Positions 7,764 to 17,794 of a stretch of 64,000 nucleotides of DNA are shown here, one piece after another (within the stretch, counting starts at the first letter, position 1; every line of letters begins with the position of its first letter). This DNA comes from JBKQVT01 sp963727245 (GTDB taxonomy: Bacteria > Planctomycetota > Planctomycetia > Pirellulales > Thermoguttaceae): contig CAVSFO010000006.1 of NCBI GenBank assembly GCA_963727245.1, positions 248,001 through 312,000 of the forward strand. The letters are read 5' to 3'. The notes below the pieces were generated by a model, which was not told where the DNA came from, did no database searches, and saw nothing but the letters and a program-made list of their open reading frames with translations. Position numbers and translations under genes: made by a program.

Positions 7764-8039
7764 ATGCAATTCATCGAGATGTCGGGCCAGGTCCTGAAAC
7801 GCATTGTCAGTTGCGAGGAGTTGCACCCCGAGGAGCTCAACCGCGTCGGCGTGACGGATGAGAGCGTGGTCCGCATCAATCGGCAGGGCGATATCGAGCT
7901 TCGCCGCCACAACCGCTGGGACATCATCGGCGGCCTGCTGGGGGAATTCGAGCACCGCGTCCGCCGGGAGAGCGGCCTGGATTGGGCCGACTGCGGGCAG
8001 CGGAGTTGCGGCCTTCCCGCCACCACCTTTGCCGAGTAG
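7764..8039 (+). CDS. conserved small protein of unknown function
   Basis: A 91-aa protein beginning MQFIEMSGQVLKRIVSCEEL. The start follows GGAAGGAG by about 14 bases; 26 further upstream codons are open but have no SD. The pattern (short helix, GVTDESVVRINRQGDIEL strand pair, then RWDIIGGLLGEFEHRVRRESGLDWA) resembles a family I associate from memory with planctomycete genomes. The C-terminal 15 residues (DCGQRSCGLPATTFAE) are not conserved-looking. It is divergent from hisA and precedes the NtrC-type regulator. No enzymatic motif is visible. Confidence 0.75.
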   Translation: MQFIEMSGQVLKRIVSCEELHPEELNRVGVTDESVVRINRQGDIELRRHNRWDIIGGLLGEFEHRVRRESGLDWADCGQRSCGLPATTFAE

Positions 8040-8050
8040 CCGGGGCCGGA

Positions 8051-8112
8051 AAGTATCCGGCACACGCCGTGTGCCGTCGGCCGCACCCGGCACACGGCGT
8101 GTGCCGGATACT
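8051..8112. repeat. CACACGCCGTGTG palindrome pair
   Basis: Two inverted copies, TCCGGCACACGCCGTGTGCCG and CGGCACACGGCGTGTGCCGGA, flank a short spacer, and each is itself palindromic. The pair lies directly after the 91-aa gene. Related elements are at 30721-30767 and 57021-57070. Confidence 0.8.
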
Positions 8113-8172
8113 TGCGGTTACGGCGGGCCGAGGGACTGGTGAAATGTCCCCGCGTGCGTTATCATCAGCAGA

Positions 8173-9597
<1,425 letters not shown>

Positions 9598-9600
9598 AAG

Positions 9601-9659
9601 GGGCCGGGGGCCAGAGGCTGGGGACCAGGGGAAAAAGCCCCCGGACTGCGTCCGGGGGA
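9601..9659 (+). repeat. stop-proximal purine tract and hairpin after the NtrC-type gene
   Basis: After the TAA come ggggccgggggccagagg and gctggggaccaggggaaa, then a CCCCCGGACTGCGTCCGGGGG stem (9638-9658). The arrangement matches those after mutL and EF-G II. The stem could act as a terminator although no T-run follows. Confidence 0.75.
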
Positions 9660-10024
9660 CAAGCGGAACGATAGGCGTCGCTGGCCGGAAAGTTTCATCA
9701 CCGGGGTAATAGGTTCCTCGCCAACAAATGATCGCGCATGTTCGGATGGTGTCGTGCAAGATGTCCCGTCGGTCCGGCAGCCGGGGCCTGGGTCGAGCAG
9801 CGGCCGCGATGGTTGGGCGTCCGGTTTCCCGGGAGCGCACCGGACGACAAACCGGTGATCTTCCTGACGCCGCGGTTCTCCCCCGCCACCGGCCTTACGA
9901 CACACCGGCCTTACGACCCCCTGGCCAACAGCGTCAAGATGGGATACACTAGCTGGTTTGAAGGGGGCGCAGGATGCAAACCGTGATTCCGCGGAACCTC
10001 TGAACTAATTGTGGAAACTCAGGC
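9660..10024. other. 365-base stretch without a supported gene
   Basis: Short frames are open on both strands here, but none has a ribosome-binding site, codon pattern or recognisable motif. A segment near 9780-9830 looks superficially tRNA-like but lacks a T-loop and cannot be folded into a cloverleaf by eye. The stretch separates the regulator from the restriction-modification pair. Confidence 0.5.
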
Positions 10025-11104
10025 ATGGGGCCAGTAGCCAGCAGGGAAGGTCGTGGGCAGCGGCGCCTTTTTTCGGCTTCACGCGCCGGCCGGGCGGTGG
10101 CGCCGCAGCCGGGGGACGTTTATCATCGCGGAGACGGGGCAATTCACTTTGCGCCCGCGGAAAACCTTTACGCGGCGTGGCCCACGCCAACGTGCATTAT
10201 CTCCGATGGTCCTTACGGCGTGGACGGGTTTCCTGGCGATGAGCACAAGGCCGACGGTCTCCTCCGCTGGTACGAACCACATGTTCGCGCGTGGTCGGCC
10301 CGGGCAACGGCGGAGACCACACTTTGGTTCTGGGGCACGGAGTTGGGGTGGGCGACGGTTCACCCATTGTTGGAAAACGAAGGATGGGAGTACCGGTGTT
10401 GCAACACCTGGGACAAGGGGCTAGGCCACATAGCAGGCAACGCCAATACCCAGACGCTCCGAAAGTTCCCCGTAGTCACGGAGGTCTGCGTGCATTATGT
10501 GAGGAGCCCACGATTCCTTTCCGGCGGCCAGACCTTGTGTATGCAGGGGTGGTTGCGCGCCGAATGGCGCCGAACGGGCCTCCCGTTTCGGCTCGCCAAC
10601 GAGGCGTGCGGGGTTCTAAACGCCGCAACTCGAAAGTATTTGACCGCCGACCATCTTTGGTATTACCCGCCGGCAGAAGCGTTTGTGAAGCTGGCGAGCT
10701 ACGCGAACCGATACGGCAGGCATGGAGGGCGTCCCTACTTCAGCTTGGATGGAAAGAACGCCATCCCGGCGGAGGAGTGGGCAAGAATGCGCGCCAAGTT
10801 CCACTGCGACGTGGGGATAACGAACGTCTGGCGTGAACCACAGGTCGGCGGGCAGGAACGCATCCAGGGCGAACGAAACGGCATGAGGTACAAGTTCCGC
10901 AGCCTCCACGGCAGCCAGAAGCCGCTACGGCTTATCGAGCTCGTGATATGTGCATCAACGGACGAAAATGACGTCGTGTGGGAGCCCTTCGGCGGGTTGT
11001 GTCCCGGAGCCGTCGTGTGCTATCACCTGCACCGAACGTATTGCGCCGCGGAGATCGTGCCCGAGTTCTACTCGGCGGCGTTAGAAAGGTTAGCCAACGC
11101 ATGA
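10025..11104 (+). CDS. site-specific DNA methyltransferase, beta class
   Basis: About 359 aa if started at ATG 10025; the recognisable homology begins near GTG 10097 (VAPQPGDVYHRGDGAIHF), which may be the true start. Motif IV ISDGPYGVDGF near the N terminus precedes motif I VVWEPFGGLCPGAVVC near the C terminus, the order of beta-class amino-methyltransferases (N6-adenine or N4-cytosine). GSQKPLRLIELVI, just before motif I, is the usual motif X-like helix. The TGA overlaps the ATG of the next gene (ATGA). Together they form a Type II-like restriction-modification pair. The recognition sequence cannot be read from the protein. Confidence 0.88.
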   Translation: MGPVASREGRGQRRLFSASRAGRAVAPQPGDVYHRGDGAIHFAPAENLYAAWPTPTCIISDGPYGVDGFPGDEHKADGLLRWYEPHVRAWSARATAETTLWFWGTELGWATVHPLLENEGWEYRCCNTWDKGLGHIAGNANTQTLRKFPVVTEVCVHYVRSPRFLSGGQTLCMQGWLRAEWRRTGLPFRLANEACGVLNAATRKYLTADHLWYYPPAEAFVKLASYANRYGRHGGRPYFSLDGKNAIPAEEWARMRAKFHCDVGITNVWREPQVGGQERIQGERNGMRYKFRSLHGSQKPLRLIELVICASTDENDVVWEPFGGLCPGAVVCYHLHRTYCAAEIVPEFYSAALERLANA

Positions 11105-12020
11105 CCGCTAAGAACGAGTCCCAACAGCCCACGCGGCAACTACCGCGCCAGGACTGGGAACACTATGCCCTCTATGAGAGCGTCCGCGAGGCAATCGCGA
11201 CCCTTCCCGTGTATTTTCGCACGGAGACTCACATTGCTGGCGTGATGGCAACGGATCTGCACACCCTGAACACGGTTTTGGGCGCGACCATCGAAGAACA
11301 AGTTGTACGAACGCTCAACCTGATTCGGAATTCGTGGGATCCGCACGGTCGCTACGCCTTGTACAGCTTCGTCAGAAAGCCTCAAACGTTCCCCGACGTG
11401 CGAATGCAGAAGGCGTCTGACGAAGACATCCTTCTGGGCATCGAGTTGAAGGGTTGGTATTTGCTGGCGAAGGAAGCCGAGCCGAGCCTGCGTTTTCAGG
11501 TTACCCCCGCGGCATGCGCGCCCAGGATTTAATCGTCGTTGTGCCCTGGGTGCTGAGCAATGTGATCAGCGGCTCCCCTCTTCTTTTCGAACCCTTTATT
11601 GAGTCGGCCCGCTACGCGGCGGAATACCGCAACTACCATTGGCAGCATGTGCGGCAAACGGCACATAACAGCGCCATTGAAATTGCCCCCCATGCCCATC
11701 CCTATCCTTCCAAATCCGATGCGATCAGCGACCGTCCTATCGCCGACGGAGGTGGCAACTTCGGCCGCCTCGCACGCGCTGGGATGATGGACGACTACAT
11801 GTTGACGCTCAATGACGTCCCGCTATGCGGCATCAAAACCACGTTCTGGCGGGACTTTCTGAAAGCCTTTCGTGAGAGCGCGACGGAGGCCGACGCTCGT
11901 GCAGCACTGGTTCGGCTTAGGGAGCGAGTCGCAAAGACCGCTACTCTGCCGGAGCCAAAGTCACAAGCTGCATTAGAGATCGTCGCGCAGTTAGAGCGTT
12001 TGTTGGATTTTCCGTCCTAG
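11101..12020 (+). CDS. probable Type II restriction endonuclease (one frameshift)
   Basis: Starts at ATG 11101, coupled to the methyltransferase. The first frame runs to about residue 140; the second begins at about 11515 (AQDLIVVVPWVLSNVISG) and ends at 12020, giving a protein of about 305 aa. Asp99 in FPDVRMQ and Glu115-Leu-Lys117 in GIELKGW form a PD-(D/E)XK nuclease site with a spacing of 15 residues. The two frames join across a GCGCGCC run where one base appears to be missing. Position next to a methyltransferase and the catalytic motif support the call; if the frameshift is real, the enzyme would lose its C-terminal half. Confidence 0.75.
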
Positions 12021-12023
12021 GGG

Positions 12024-12085
12024 AATGCTGCCTCGGCCCGGGGGCTTCTTCCAATCCCTAATCCCCAATCCCCTTATTCCCTCCC
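12024..12085 (+). repeat. start-proximal pyrimidine tract before mutL
   Basis: A GGCCCGGGGGCTTCTT segment is followed by TCCAATCCCTAATCCCCAATCCCCTTATTCCC, ending at the TTG start of mutL (12086). It is the same class of tract as before aroDE and aroK. Confidence 0.7.
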
Positions 12086-13939
12086 TTGCCCATCCACCGT
12101 CTTCCCCAGTCCCTGGTCAACAAGATCGCCGCCGGCGAGGTCGTCGAGCGGCCGGCCAGCGTGGTCAAGGAGCTGATGGAGAACGCCGTCGATGCCGGCG
12201 CCACCCGCATCGACGTTTCGGTCACGCAGGGCGGGCTGGAACTGATCCGCGTGGTCGATAACGGCTGCGGCATCCCGGCCGACGAGCTGCCGCTGGCCGT
12301 GGCCGCCCATGCCACGAGCAAATTGACCGCGGCCGACGACCTGTTTCGCGTCGGCACGCTGGGGTTTCGCGGCGAGGCGCTGGCCTCCATCGCGGAGGTG
12401 AGCCGGCTGGTGTTGCGGAGCCGCACGGCCGAGAGTCCCGGCGGCGCCGAGATCGAGCTCAGCGGCGGCCGGGCCGCCGAGCCGGCGCCCTGCGGCTGCC
12501 CGGTGGGCACGGCGGTCGAGGTCCATAACCTGTTCTTCAACACGCCGGTGCGGCGGAAGTTTCTCCGCACCATGCAGACCGAGTTCGGCCACGCCAGCGA
12601 GGCCTTCACCCGCATCGCCCTGGCGACGCCCAAGGTCCACTTCACCTTGCGGCACAACGACCGTGTGGCGTTCGAGCTGGCCGCCGCCGACGGGCCGCCG
12701 GAGCGGATCGCGCGGTTCTTCGGCCGCGAGCTGGCCGCCAGCCTGATCTGGGTCGAGAGCAGCGACGGGCCGGTGCGGATCTCCGGCTACGTGGCCCATC
12801 CCGGGCAGAGCCGCAGCCACAACCGCATGCAGTATTTCTTCCTCAACGGCCGCCACATCCGCGATCATGCCTTGCAGCACGCCCTGGGCGAGGCGTACCG
12901 CGGGCTGCTGATGACGGGCCGCTATGCGATCGCCTTCCTGTCGCTGGAGATGCCGCCGGAGATGGTCGACGTGAACGTGCATCCGACCAAGCTGGAAGTC
13001 CGCTTCCAGGATTCCGGCCGGCTCTACAGCCAGTTGTTGGCCACGCTCCGCCGCAAGTTCCTCACCAGCGATCTGAGCACGCACGTGCAGACGGCCGGCC
13101 AGGCCGATCCCAGCGGCGGCCACGACGAGGCCCAAGGGGCCGCGCTGCGGCAACAAGTGGTCGATTGGGCCAAGGGCAAGATCGCCTCCTGGCAGTCGCC
13201 CGCCGCCGGGCCGGGCCAGCCGGGCCAGGCGCCGCCGCAGGGCGGCCAGCCGCTGGAATTGCGGTCTCTCGATCCCAGTTGGCCGCCGCCGCAGACGCGT
13301 CCCGCGGGACCGCCCGGCGAGCCGCCCTCCGGCGATGCCCCGCCGGCCGCCGCGGCCGCCTCCGGCCGCGCCACGCCCGCCTTGCAAGTCCATGACCGCT
13401 ACCTGGTCGCCGAGACCCGCGAGGGCGTGACCATCATCGACCAACACGCCCTGCACGAGCGGATCCTCTACGAGCAACTGCGGGGGCGGATCGAGGCCGG
13501 CTTGATGGAGACGCAAAGCCTGCTGGTGCCCGAGCCGGTCGATCTCAGCCCCGCCGAGGCCGCGGCCGCCCTGGAAAATCAAGACCTGCTGGGACGGCTG
13601 GGCATGAAGATCGAGTCCTTCGGCGGCGACACGGTGCTGGTGACCGGCTTTCCGGCGATGCTGGCCAACATGAACCCGGTCGAGGTGCTGCGCGGACTGG
13701 TCGAGCGGCTGTTGGGCGGCGGCAAGCAGCCCGACCGGCGCGACCTGCTCGACGAACTCTTGCACACGATCGCCTGCAAGGCGGCGATCAAGGCGGGCGA
13801 CCGCCTGACGGCCGGCGAGATCGCCGCGCTGTTGGAGCAGCGGCACCTGGTCGACGATCCGCACCATTGTCCGCACGGCCGGCCGGCGGCGCTGGTCTTC
13901 ACGCGGGAGGAGTTGGACCGGCAGTTCAAGAGGATGTAG
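12086..13939 (+). CDS. mutL: DNA mismatch repair protein MutL
   Basis: A 617-aa protein starting at TTG 12086 (read as Met-Pro-Ile-His-Arg-Leu-Pro). The GHKL ATPase domain shows IAAGEVVERPASVVKEL, ENAVDAGA, DNGCGI and GTLGFRGEAL; transducer-domain motifs NTPVRRKF and DVNVHPTKLEVRF follow. A Pro/Gly/Ala-rich linker spans about residues 340-430. The C-terminal domain carries DQHALHERILYE (endonuclease metal-site motif), ACKAAIKAGD and CPHGRPAAL, so this is an endonuclease-type MutL as in bacteria lacking MutH. No MutS is in the window. It follows the restriction-modification pair by 65 bases; a stop-proximal module follows it. Confidence 0.96.
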   Translation: MPIHRLPQSLVNKIAAGEVVERPASVVKELMENAVDAGATRIDVSVTQGGLELIRVVDNGCGIPADELPLAVAAHATSKLTAADDLFRVGTLGFRGEALASIAEVSRLVLRSRTAESPGGAEIELSGGRAAEPAPCGCPVGTAVEVHNLFFNTPVRRKFLRTMQTEFGHASEAFTRIALATPKVHFTLRHNDRVAFELAAADGPPERIARFFGRELAASLIWVESSDGPVRISGYVAHPGQSRSHNRMQYFFLNGRHIRDHALQHALGEAYRGLLMTGRYAIAFLSLEMPPEMVDVNVHPTKLEVRFQDSGRLYSQLLATLRRKFLTSDLSTHVQTAGQADPSGGHDEAQGAALRQQVVDWAKGKIASWQSPAAGPGQPGQAPPQGGQPLELRSLDPSWPPPQTRPAGPPGEPPSGDAPPAAAAASGRATPALQVHDRYLVAETREGVTIIDQHALHERILYEQLRGRIEAGLMETQSLLVPEPVDLSPAEAAAALENQDLLGRLGMKIESFGGDTVLVTGFPAMLANMNPVEVLRGLVERLLGGGKQPDRRDLLDELLHTIACKAAIKAGDRLTAGEIAALLEQRHLVDDPHHCPHGRPAALVFTREELDRQFKRM

Positions 13940-13981
13940 GGGCCAGGGATCGGAAAAGCCCCCGGACTGCGTCCGGGGGGC
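13940..13981 (+). repeat. stop-proximal purine tract and hairpin after mutL
   Basis: The TAG is followed by GGGCCAGGGATCGGAAAA, then a GCCCCCGGACTGCGTCCGGGGG stem. This is nearly identical in order and sequence to the tract after the EF-G II stop (4573-4620, minus strand). Confidence 0.78.
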
Positions 13982-14089
13982 AGCCGGAAGGCGAGGTTCC
14001 TGCCCACGGCGACCATCATTTGGGCTGGGCCGGGTTTGATTTTTTTGCCCTCATCTGCGAGAATAGCGGCGGGTCGGCGCGGCCACCTG

Positions 14090-14151
14090 CCCCCCCGGCA
14101 CAGCCGGGGGGCTTTTGTCGAATCCCTAATTCCCAATCCCTAATCCCCCCC
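14090..14151 (+). terminator. hairpin with T-run, then CCCTAAT-type tract, before aroDE
   Basis: CCCCCCGG-CACAG-CCGGGGGG (14090-14111) followed by GCTTTT looks like an intrinsic terminator for mutL. It leads directly into AATCCCTAATTCCCAATCCC and ends against the aroDE ATG at 14152, so terminator and start-proximal tract form one unit. Confidence 0.65.
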
Positions 14152-15648
14152 ATGATCTGCGTCAGCATCGGCCGCGGCCGGCACCGTCACGTGATCGCCG
14201 AGCACCGGCACCTGGTCGAACAGGGCGCCAAACTCGTCGAACTCCGCCTGGACTACATCAACGGCGCCGTGAACCTCAAGCGGCTGATCAGCGAGCGGCC
14301 CTGCCCGGTCGTCATCACCTGCCGCCGCCAGGCGGACGGGGGCAAGTTCAGCGGCAGCGAAGAGCAGCGGCTGATGCTGTTGCGGACGGCCATTGCCGAG
14401 GGCGTCGAGTACGTCGACCTCGAGGACGACATCGCCGGCAAGATCCAGCGATTCGGCCGCACCAAGCGGCTGATCAGCCACCACGATTTCCGCAAGACGC
14501 CCGACAACCTGGCGGAGGTCCACCGGCAGATGTGCGGGCTGGATCCGGACGTCGTCAAGATCTGCACCATGGCCAACCATCCCCGCGACAACCTGCGGAT
14601 CCTGCAACTGGCGCAGCAGAGCAAGATACCGACCGTCGGCATCTGCATGGGCGACGTCGGCGCGCCGACGCGGATCCTCGGCGGCCGCTTCGGCGCGCCC
14701 TTCAGCTTCGCGACCTTCCATCACGAGCGGGCGCTGGCGCCGGGACAGCTCAGCTTCCAGCAGATGACCGAAATCTACCACTACGACCAGATCGACGCCG
14801 ACACCGAGGTCTACGGCGTCATCGCCGATCCGATGGGCCACAGCCTCAGCCCGCAGGTCCACAACGCCGCCTTCGCGCACCTGAAACTCAACAAGGTCTA
14901 CGTTCCCTTCCGGGTGCCGCGCGAGGACCTTGTGCAGTTTATCGAGGATGCCGCGGCCTGGGGCATCCGGGGCCTGAGCGTCACCATCCCGCACAAGGAG
15001 GAAATCGTCAAGCTGCTCACGGAGGCGGACGGCGCGGTCCGCAGCATCGGCGCGGCCAACACGGTGGTGTTCCGCGGCGACATCCGTAGCGGCTACAACA
15101 CCGATTACCGCGCCGCCATGAGCAGCCTGGAAGAAGCCGCCGAGACCGTCGGGGAGAAAAAGCGGGAAGAGGACCTCTTTGCAGGCAAGACCGCCCTGGT
15201 CCTGGGCGCCGGCGGCGTCGGCATGGCGCTCAGCTACGGACTCTGCCGCCGCGGCGCGCAGGTGATCATTGCCGACGGTGTCGCCCGGCAGGCCAACCTG
15301 CTGGCCAAGCGGCTCAATTGCCGCTCCGTCGATTGGTCGCTGCGGCACGCGGTGACGGCCGACGTGCTGGTCAACTGCACGCCGGTGGGCATGCATCCCA
15401 ACGTCGACGAGTCGCCCTACGACAAGCATTACCTGCGTCCTTCCATGCTGGTGTTCGACGTGGTGTACAACCCCGAAAACACCCTGCTCGTCAAGGAAGC
15501 CCGCAGCCGCAACTGCACCGTGGTCACCGGCGTGGACATGTTTGTCCGCCAGGCTTGCCTTCAGTTCAAGCTCTTCACCGGCCAGGACGGGCCGGCCGAG
15601 TTGATGCGGGACGTGGTGCGGCGGGTGATCGGGGCGGCGAAATACTGA
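14152..15648 (+). CDS. aroDE: bifunctional 3-dehydroquinate dehydratase / shikimate dehydrogenase
   Basis: A 498-aa fusion covering two consecutive shikimate-pathway steps. Residues 1 to about 220 are a type I dehydroquinase: VELRLDY, ISHHDF with the catalytic His, and VKICTMA with the Schiff-base Lys. Residues about 225-498 are shikimate dehydrogenase: GVIADPMGHSLSPQVHNAAF, SVTIPHKEE with the catalytic Lys, ANTVV, NTDYRA and the NADP-binding GAGGVGMALSYGL. The start is ATG 14152; the frame is open further upstream but crosses the terminator. The same fusion order is known from plants and Chlamydiae. aroK follows, so three successive activities are clustered. Confidence 0.95.
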   Translation: MICVSIGRGRHRHVIAEHRHLVEQGAKLVELRLDYINGAVNLKRLISERPCPVVITCRRQADGGKFSGSEEQRLMLLRTAIAEGVEYVDLEDDIAGKIQRFGRTKRLISHHDFRKTPDNLAEVHRQMCGLDPDVVKICTMANHPRDNLRILQLAQQSKIPTVGICMGDVGAPTRILGGRFGAPFSFATFHHERALAPGQLSFQQMTEIYHYDQIDADTEVYGVIADPMGHSLSPQVHNAAFAHLKLNKVYVPFRVPREDLVQFIEDAAAWGIRGLSVTIPHKEEIVKLLTEADGAVRSIGAANTVVFRGDIRSGYNTDYRAAMSSLEEAAETVGEKKREEDLFAGKTALVLGAGGVGMALSYGLCRRGAQVIIADGVARQANLLAKRLNCRSVDWSLRHAVTADVLVNCTPVGMHPNVDESPYDKHYLRPSMLVFDVVYNPENTLLVKEARSRNCTVVTGVDMFVRQACLQFKLFTGQDGPAELMRDVVRRVIGAAKY

Positions 15649-15716
15649 GAAGGGATTAGGGATTAGAGGGAAGGATGAAGGATAAAGGATGAAGGATGAA
15701 GGAGGAAACGCCACGG
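15649..15716 (+). repeat. purine-rich stop-proximal minisatellite after aroDE
   Basis: Directly after the TGA: GGGATTAGGGATTAG followed by repeated GGATGAA/GGATAAA units. The GGGATTAG part is the exact complement of the CCCTAAT array that starts about 100 bases downstream, so a transcript through the gap could fold back on itself. Confidence 0.8.
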
Positions 15717-15751
15717 TCTCCTCTATCTCCAATTCCTGGTCCCTGGTCCCT

Positions 15752-15817
15752 CCCTAATCCCTAATCCCTAATCCCTAATCCCTAATCCCTAATCCCTAAT
15801 CCCTAATCCCTAATCCC
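15752..15817 (+). repeat. nine perfect CCCTAAT heptamers abutting the aroK start
   Basis: Nine identical 7-base units (15752-15814) are followed by CCC and then the TTG start codon at 15818. CCTGGTCCCTGGTCCCT precedes the array. The array replaces a Shine-Dalgarno sequence. Confidence 0.95.
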
Positions 15818-16354
15818 TTGCTTACTCTCATCGGCTACCGCGCGACCGGCAAAACGACCTTGGCCCAACTCCTGGCCGGGCGGCTGGGCTGGCCGTGGAT
15901 CGACGCCGATGTGGAACTCGAGCGGCGGGCAGGCAAGTCGATCGCCCAGATCTTCGCCGCAGACGGCGAGCCGGCCTTCCGCGACCTCGAGGCCCAGGTC
16001 GTCGCCGAGCTTTGCCGCCGCCCGAGGCTGGTCCTGGCCGCCGGCGGCGGGGCGCCGCTGCGGCTGGAAAGCCGCCAGGCCATGCGCGCCGCCGGCCAGG
16101 TCGTCTGGCTGACGGCCAGCCCCGGGACGATCCTGGCGCGGATGCAGGCCGACCCCGCCACTGCCCCCCGGCGGCCCAATCTGACCGAGCACGGCCCCCT
16201 GGAGGAAATCGTGCAACTCCTGAGCCGGCGGGAACCGATCTATCGAGAGGCGGCCCACCTGGTCATCGACACCGACGGCAAAACGCCCGAGCAACTGGCC
16301 GCGGAAATCCTCGCCCGGCTCGGCCTAGCCCCCGACGTGGAAAAAAGCACGTGA
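15818..16354 (+). CDS. aroK: shikimate kinase
   Basis: A 178-aa P-loop kinase making shikimate 3-phosphate. Start TTG 15818 (MLTLIGYRATGKTTLA); Walker A is GYRATGKTT, the shikimate-binding DAD is in WIDADVELE, and GGGAP (residues about 79-83) and the lid region RPNLTE are present. It lies immediately downstream of aroDE. The TGA overlaps the GTG of the prepilin peptidase gene (GTGA). The start codon is preceded by the CCCTAAT array rather than an SD; TTG starts with such tracts are also used by mutL. Confidence 0.94.
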   Translation: MLTLIGYRATGKTTLAQLLAGRLGWPWIDADVELERRAGKSIAQIFAADGEPAFRDLEAQVVAELCRRPRLVLAAGGGAPLRLESRQAMRAAGQVVWLTASPGTILARMQADPATAPRRPNLTEHGPLEEIVQLLSRREPIYREAAHLVIDTDGKTPEQLAAEILARLGLAPDVEKST

Positions 16355-17627
16355 ACGCGATGCTCGCCACCCCGATGGAAGTCCGCCTGGCGGCGCTGTT
16401 CGTCCTGGGCGCGTGCGTCGGCAGCCTGGTCAATCTTGGCGCCTCTCGGTTGAGTTGGCGGCCGCGGACGATCAGCCCGTGGTCGCACGCCGAGCCGGCC
16501 TGTCCGCCGCGGCGGCTCTTCGACCGCCTGCCGATCTTCGGCTGGCTCACGCTGCGCCGCGAGGCCGCGGTGCACGGCGCCGGTTTCTGGGTCCGGCCCA
16601 TGCTGGTGGAACTGGCCGCCGGCGCAGGCTTTGCCGCGCTGTATCAATGGGAGATCGGCTGCCGGGGACTTTTGCCGGCGGGCCTTTCTTGGCCAGCAAC
16701 CTCGTCCATGCCCGTCGTGCTGCACTGCCAATACTTCGCCCACGTGACGCTCATCGCCCTGATGTTGGTCTGCTCGCTGATCGACGCGGACGAGAAGACC
16801 ATTCCCGACGCGATTACTGTGCCGGGGGCCCTGCTGGGCCTGCTGCTGGCGGCGCTCTGCCCCTGGTCGCTGTTGCCCGACGCGCGGCTGCTGCCCAACG
16901 GGTTTGTCTTCGTCGACTTTTTGCGTCTGACTGCGCCGAACGAGTGGCCGGCCTGGCTGGGGGGCTTTCCCAGCGCGGTTTCGCTGCTGATCGCCTTGGG
17001 CTGCTTCGTGGGCTGGTGCGCGGCCTTGTTGCCCCGCACCTGGTACGCCCGGCACGGCTGGCGGCGGGCGCTGCGGCTGGCGCTGGCGCGGCTGGCCCGC
17101 AGCCGGGCGACCTACACGCTGTTGGTGCTGGCGCTGGTGGGCTCGGCCGCCATCACCGCGGCGTGGCTGCCGGGCGGGGCCCATTGGGACGGCCTGCTCA
17201 CCGCCCTGGTGGGCATGGCGGGCGGCGGCGGGTTGATCTGGCTGGCGCGCATCTTCGGCACCGTCGCCTTGCGGCGCGAAGCGATGGGTTTCGGCGACGT
17301 CACGCTCATGGCCATGATCGGCGCCTTTCTCGGCTGGCAGACCGCGCTGGTGATCTTCTTCCTCGCCCCCCTGGCCGGCGGCTGCTGGGACTGGTGCAAC
17401 TGATCCTGCGGCGCGGCTCGGAAATTCCCTACGGGCCGTTTCTCTGCCTGGGCGCCTTGGCCGCCATCGTCGCTTGGGCGCCGATCTGGAACTGGGTACT
17501 GGGCGTCTTCTGGCTGGGATGGCTGGTGCCCCTGGCGATGCTCGGCTGCCTGCTCTTGATGGGCCTGATGTTGGCTCTCTGGCGGCTGCTGCGGGAGTCG
17601 ACACGAGGGGCCAGTGGCCCGGGCTAG
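16351..17627 (+). CDS. prepilin peptidase, type IV leader peptidase family (frameshift near the end)
   Basis: A polytopic membrane aspartyl protease of the A24 family that cleaves and N-methylates type IV prepilins or pseudopilins. It starts at GTG 16351, coupled to aroK, or at ATG 16360. The first catalytic Asp is in CSLIDADEKTIPD and the second in the GxGD-like MGFGDVTLM. Several hydrophobic helices surround them. The frame breaks at about 17385 in a GGCGGC run; the continuation LVQLILRRGSEIPYGPFLCLGA is the conserved C-terminal motif and runs to 17627, giving about 425 aa. A large insertion (bases about 16860-17160) separates the two catalytic Asp regions. Confidence 0.85.
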
Positions 17628-17702
17628 AGTCACCACCATATCCCCCCTAGTCAACCCCCCCGAGAAACCCCTCCAAATTGTGCTAGAATCTGCGCGGATG
17701 TG

Positions 17703-17731
17703 TTGACTTCTTCCGGGGGGAGATGTACAAT
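17703..17731 (+). promoter_or_regulatory. sigma70-type promoter of the LuxR-type gene
   Basis: TTGACT (17703-17708) and TACAAT (17726-17731) are separated by exactly 17 bases. The predicted transcript start is about 57 bases before ATG 17795. Confidence 0.65.
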
Positions 17732-17794
17732 CAGCCATCATACCGGTGTCGATGACCGAGGTTGGATCATTCCGTGCCGAAACACCCAACGACG

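Noticed and set aside
9728..9986. tRNA-like or small-protein signal after the NtrC-type gene
   Set aside because: No T-loop GTTCRA, no acceptor stem pairing, and the overlapping short frames lack ribosome-binding sites.
15752..15817. Telomere or linear-replicon end
   Set aside because: The repeat is a heptamer array of nine copies between two shikimate genes, with continuous gene order on both sides; it is an internal minisatellite.
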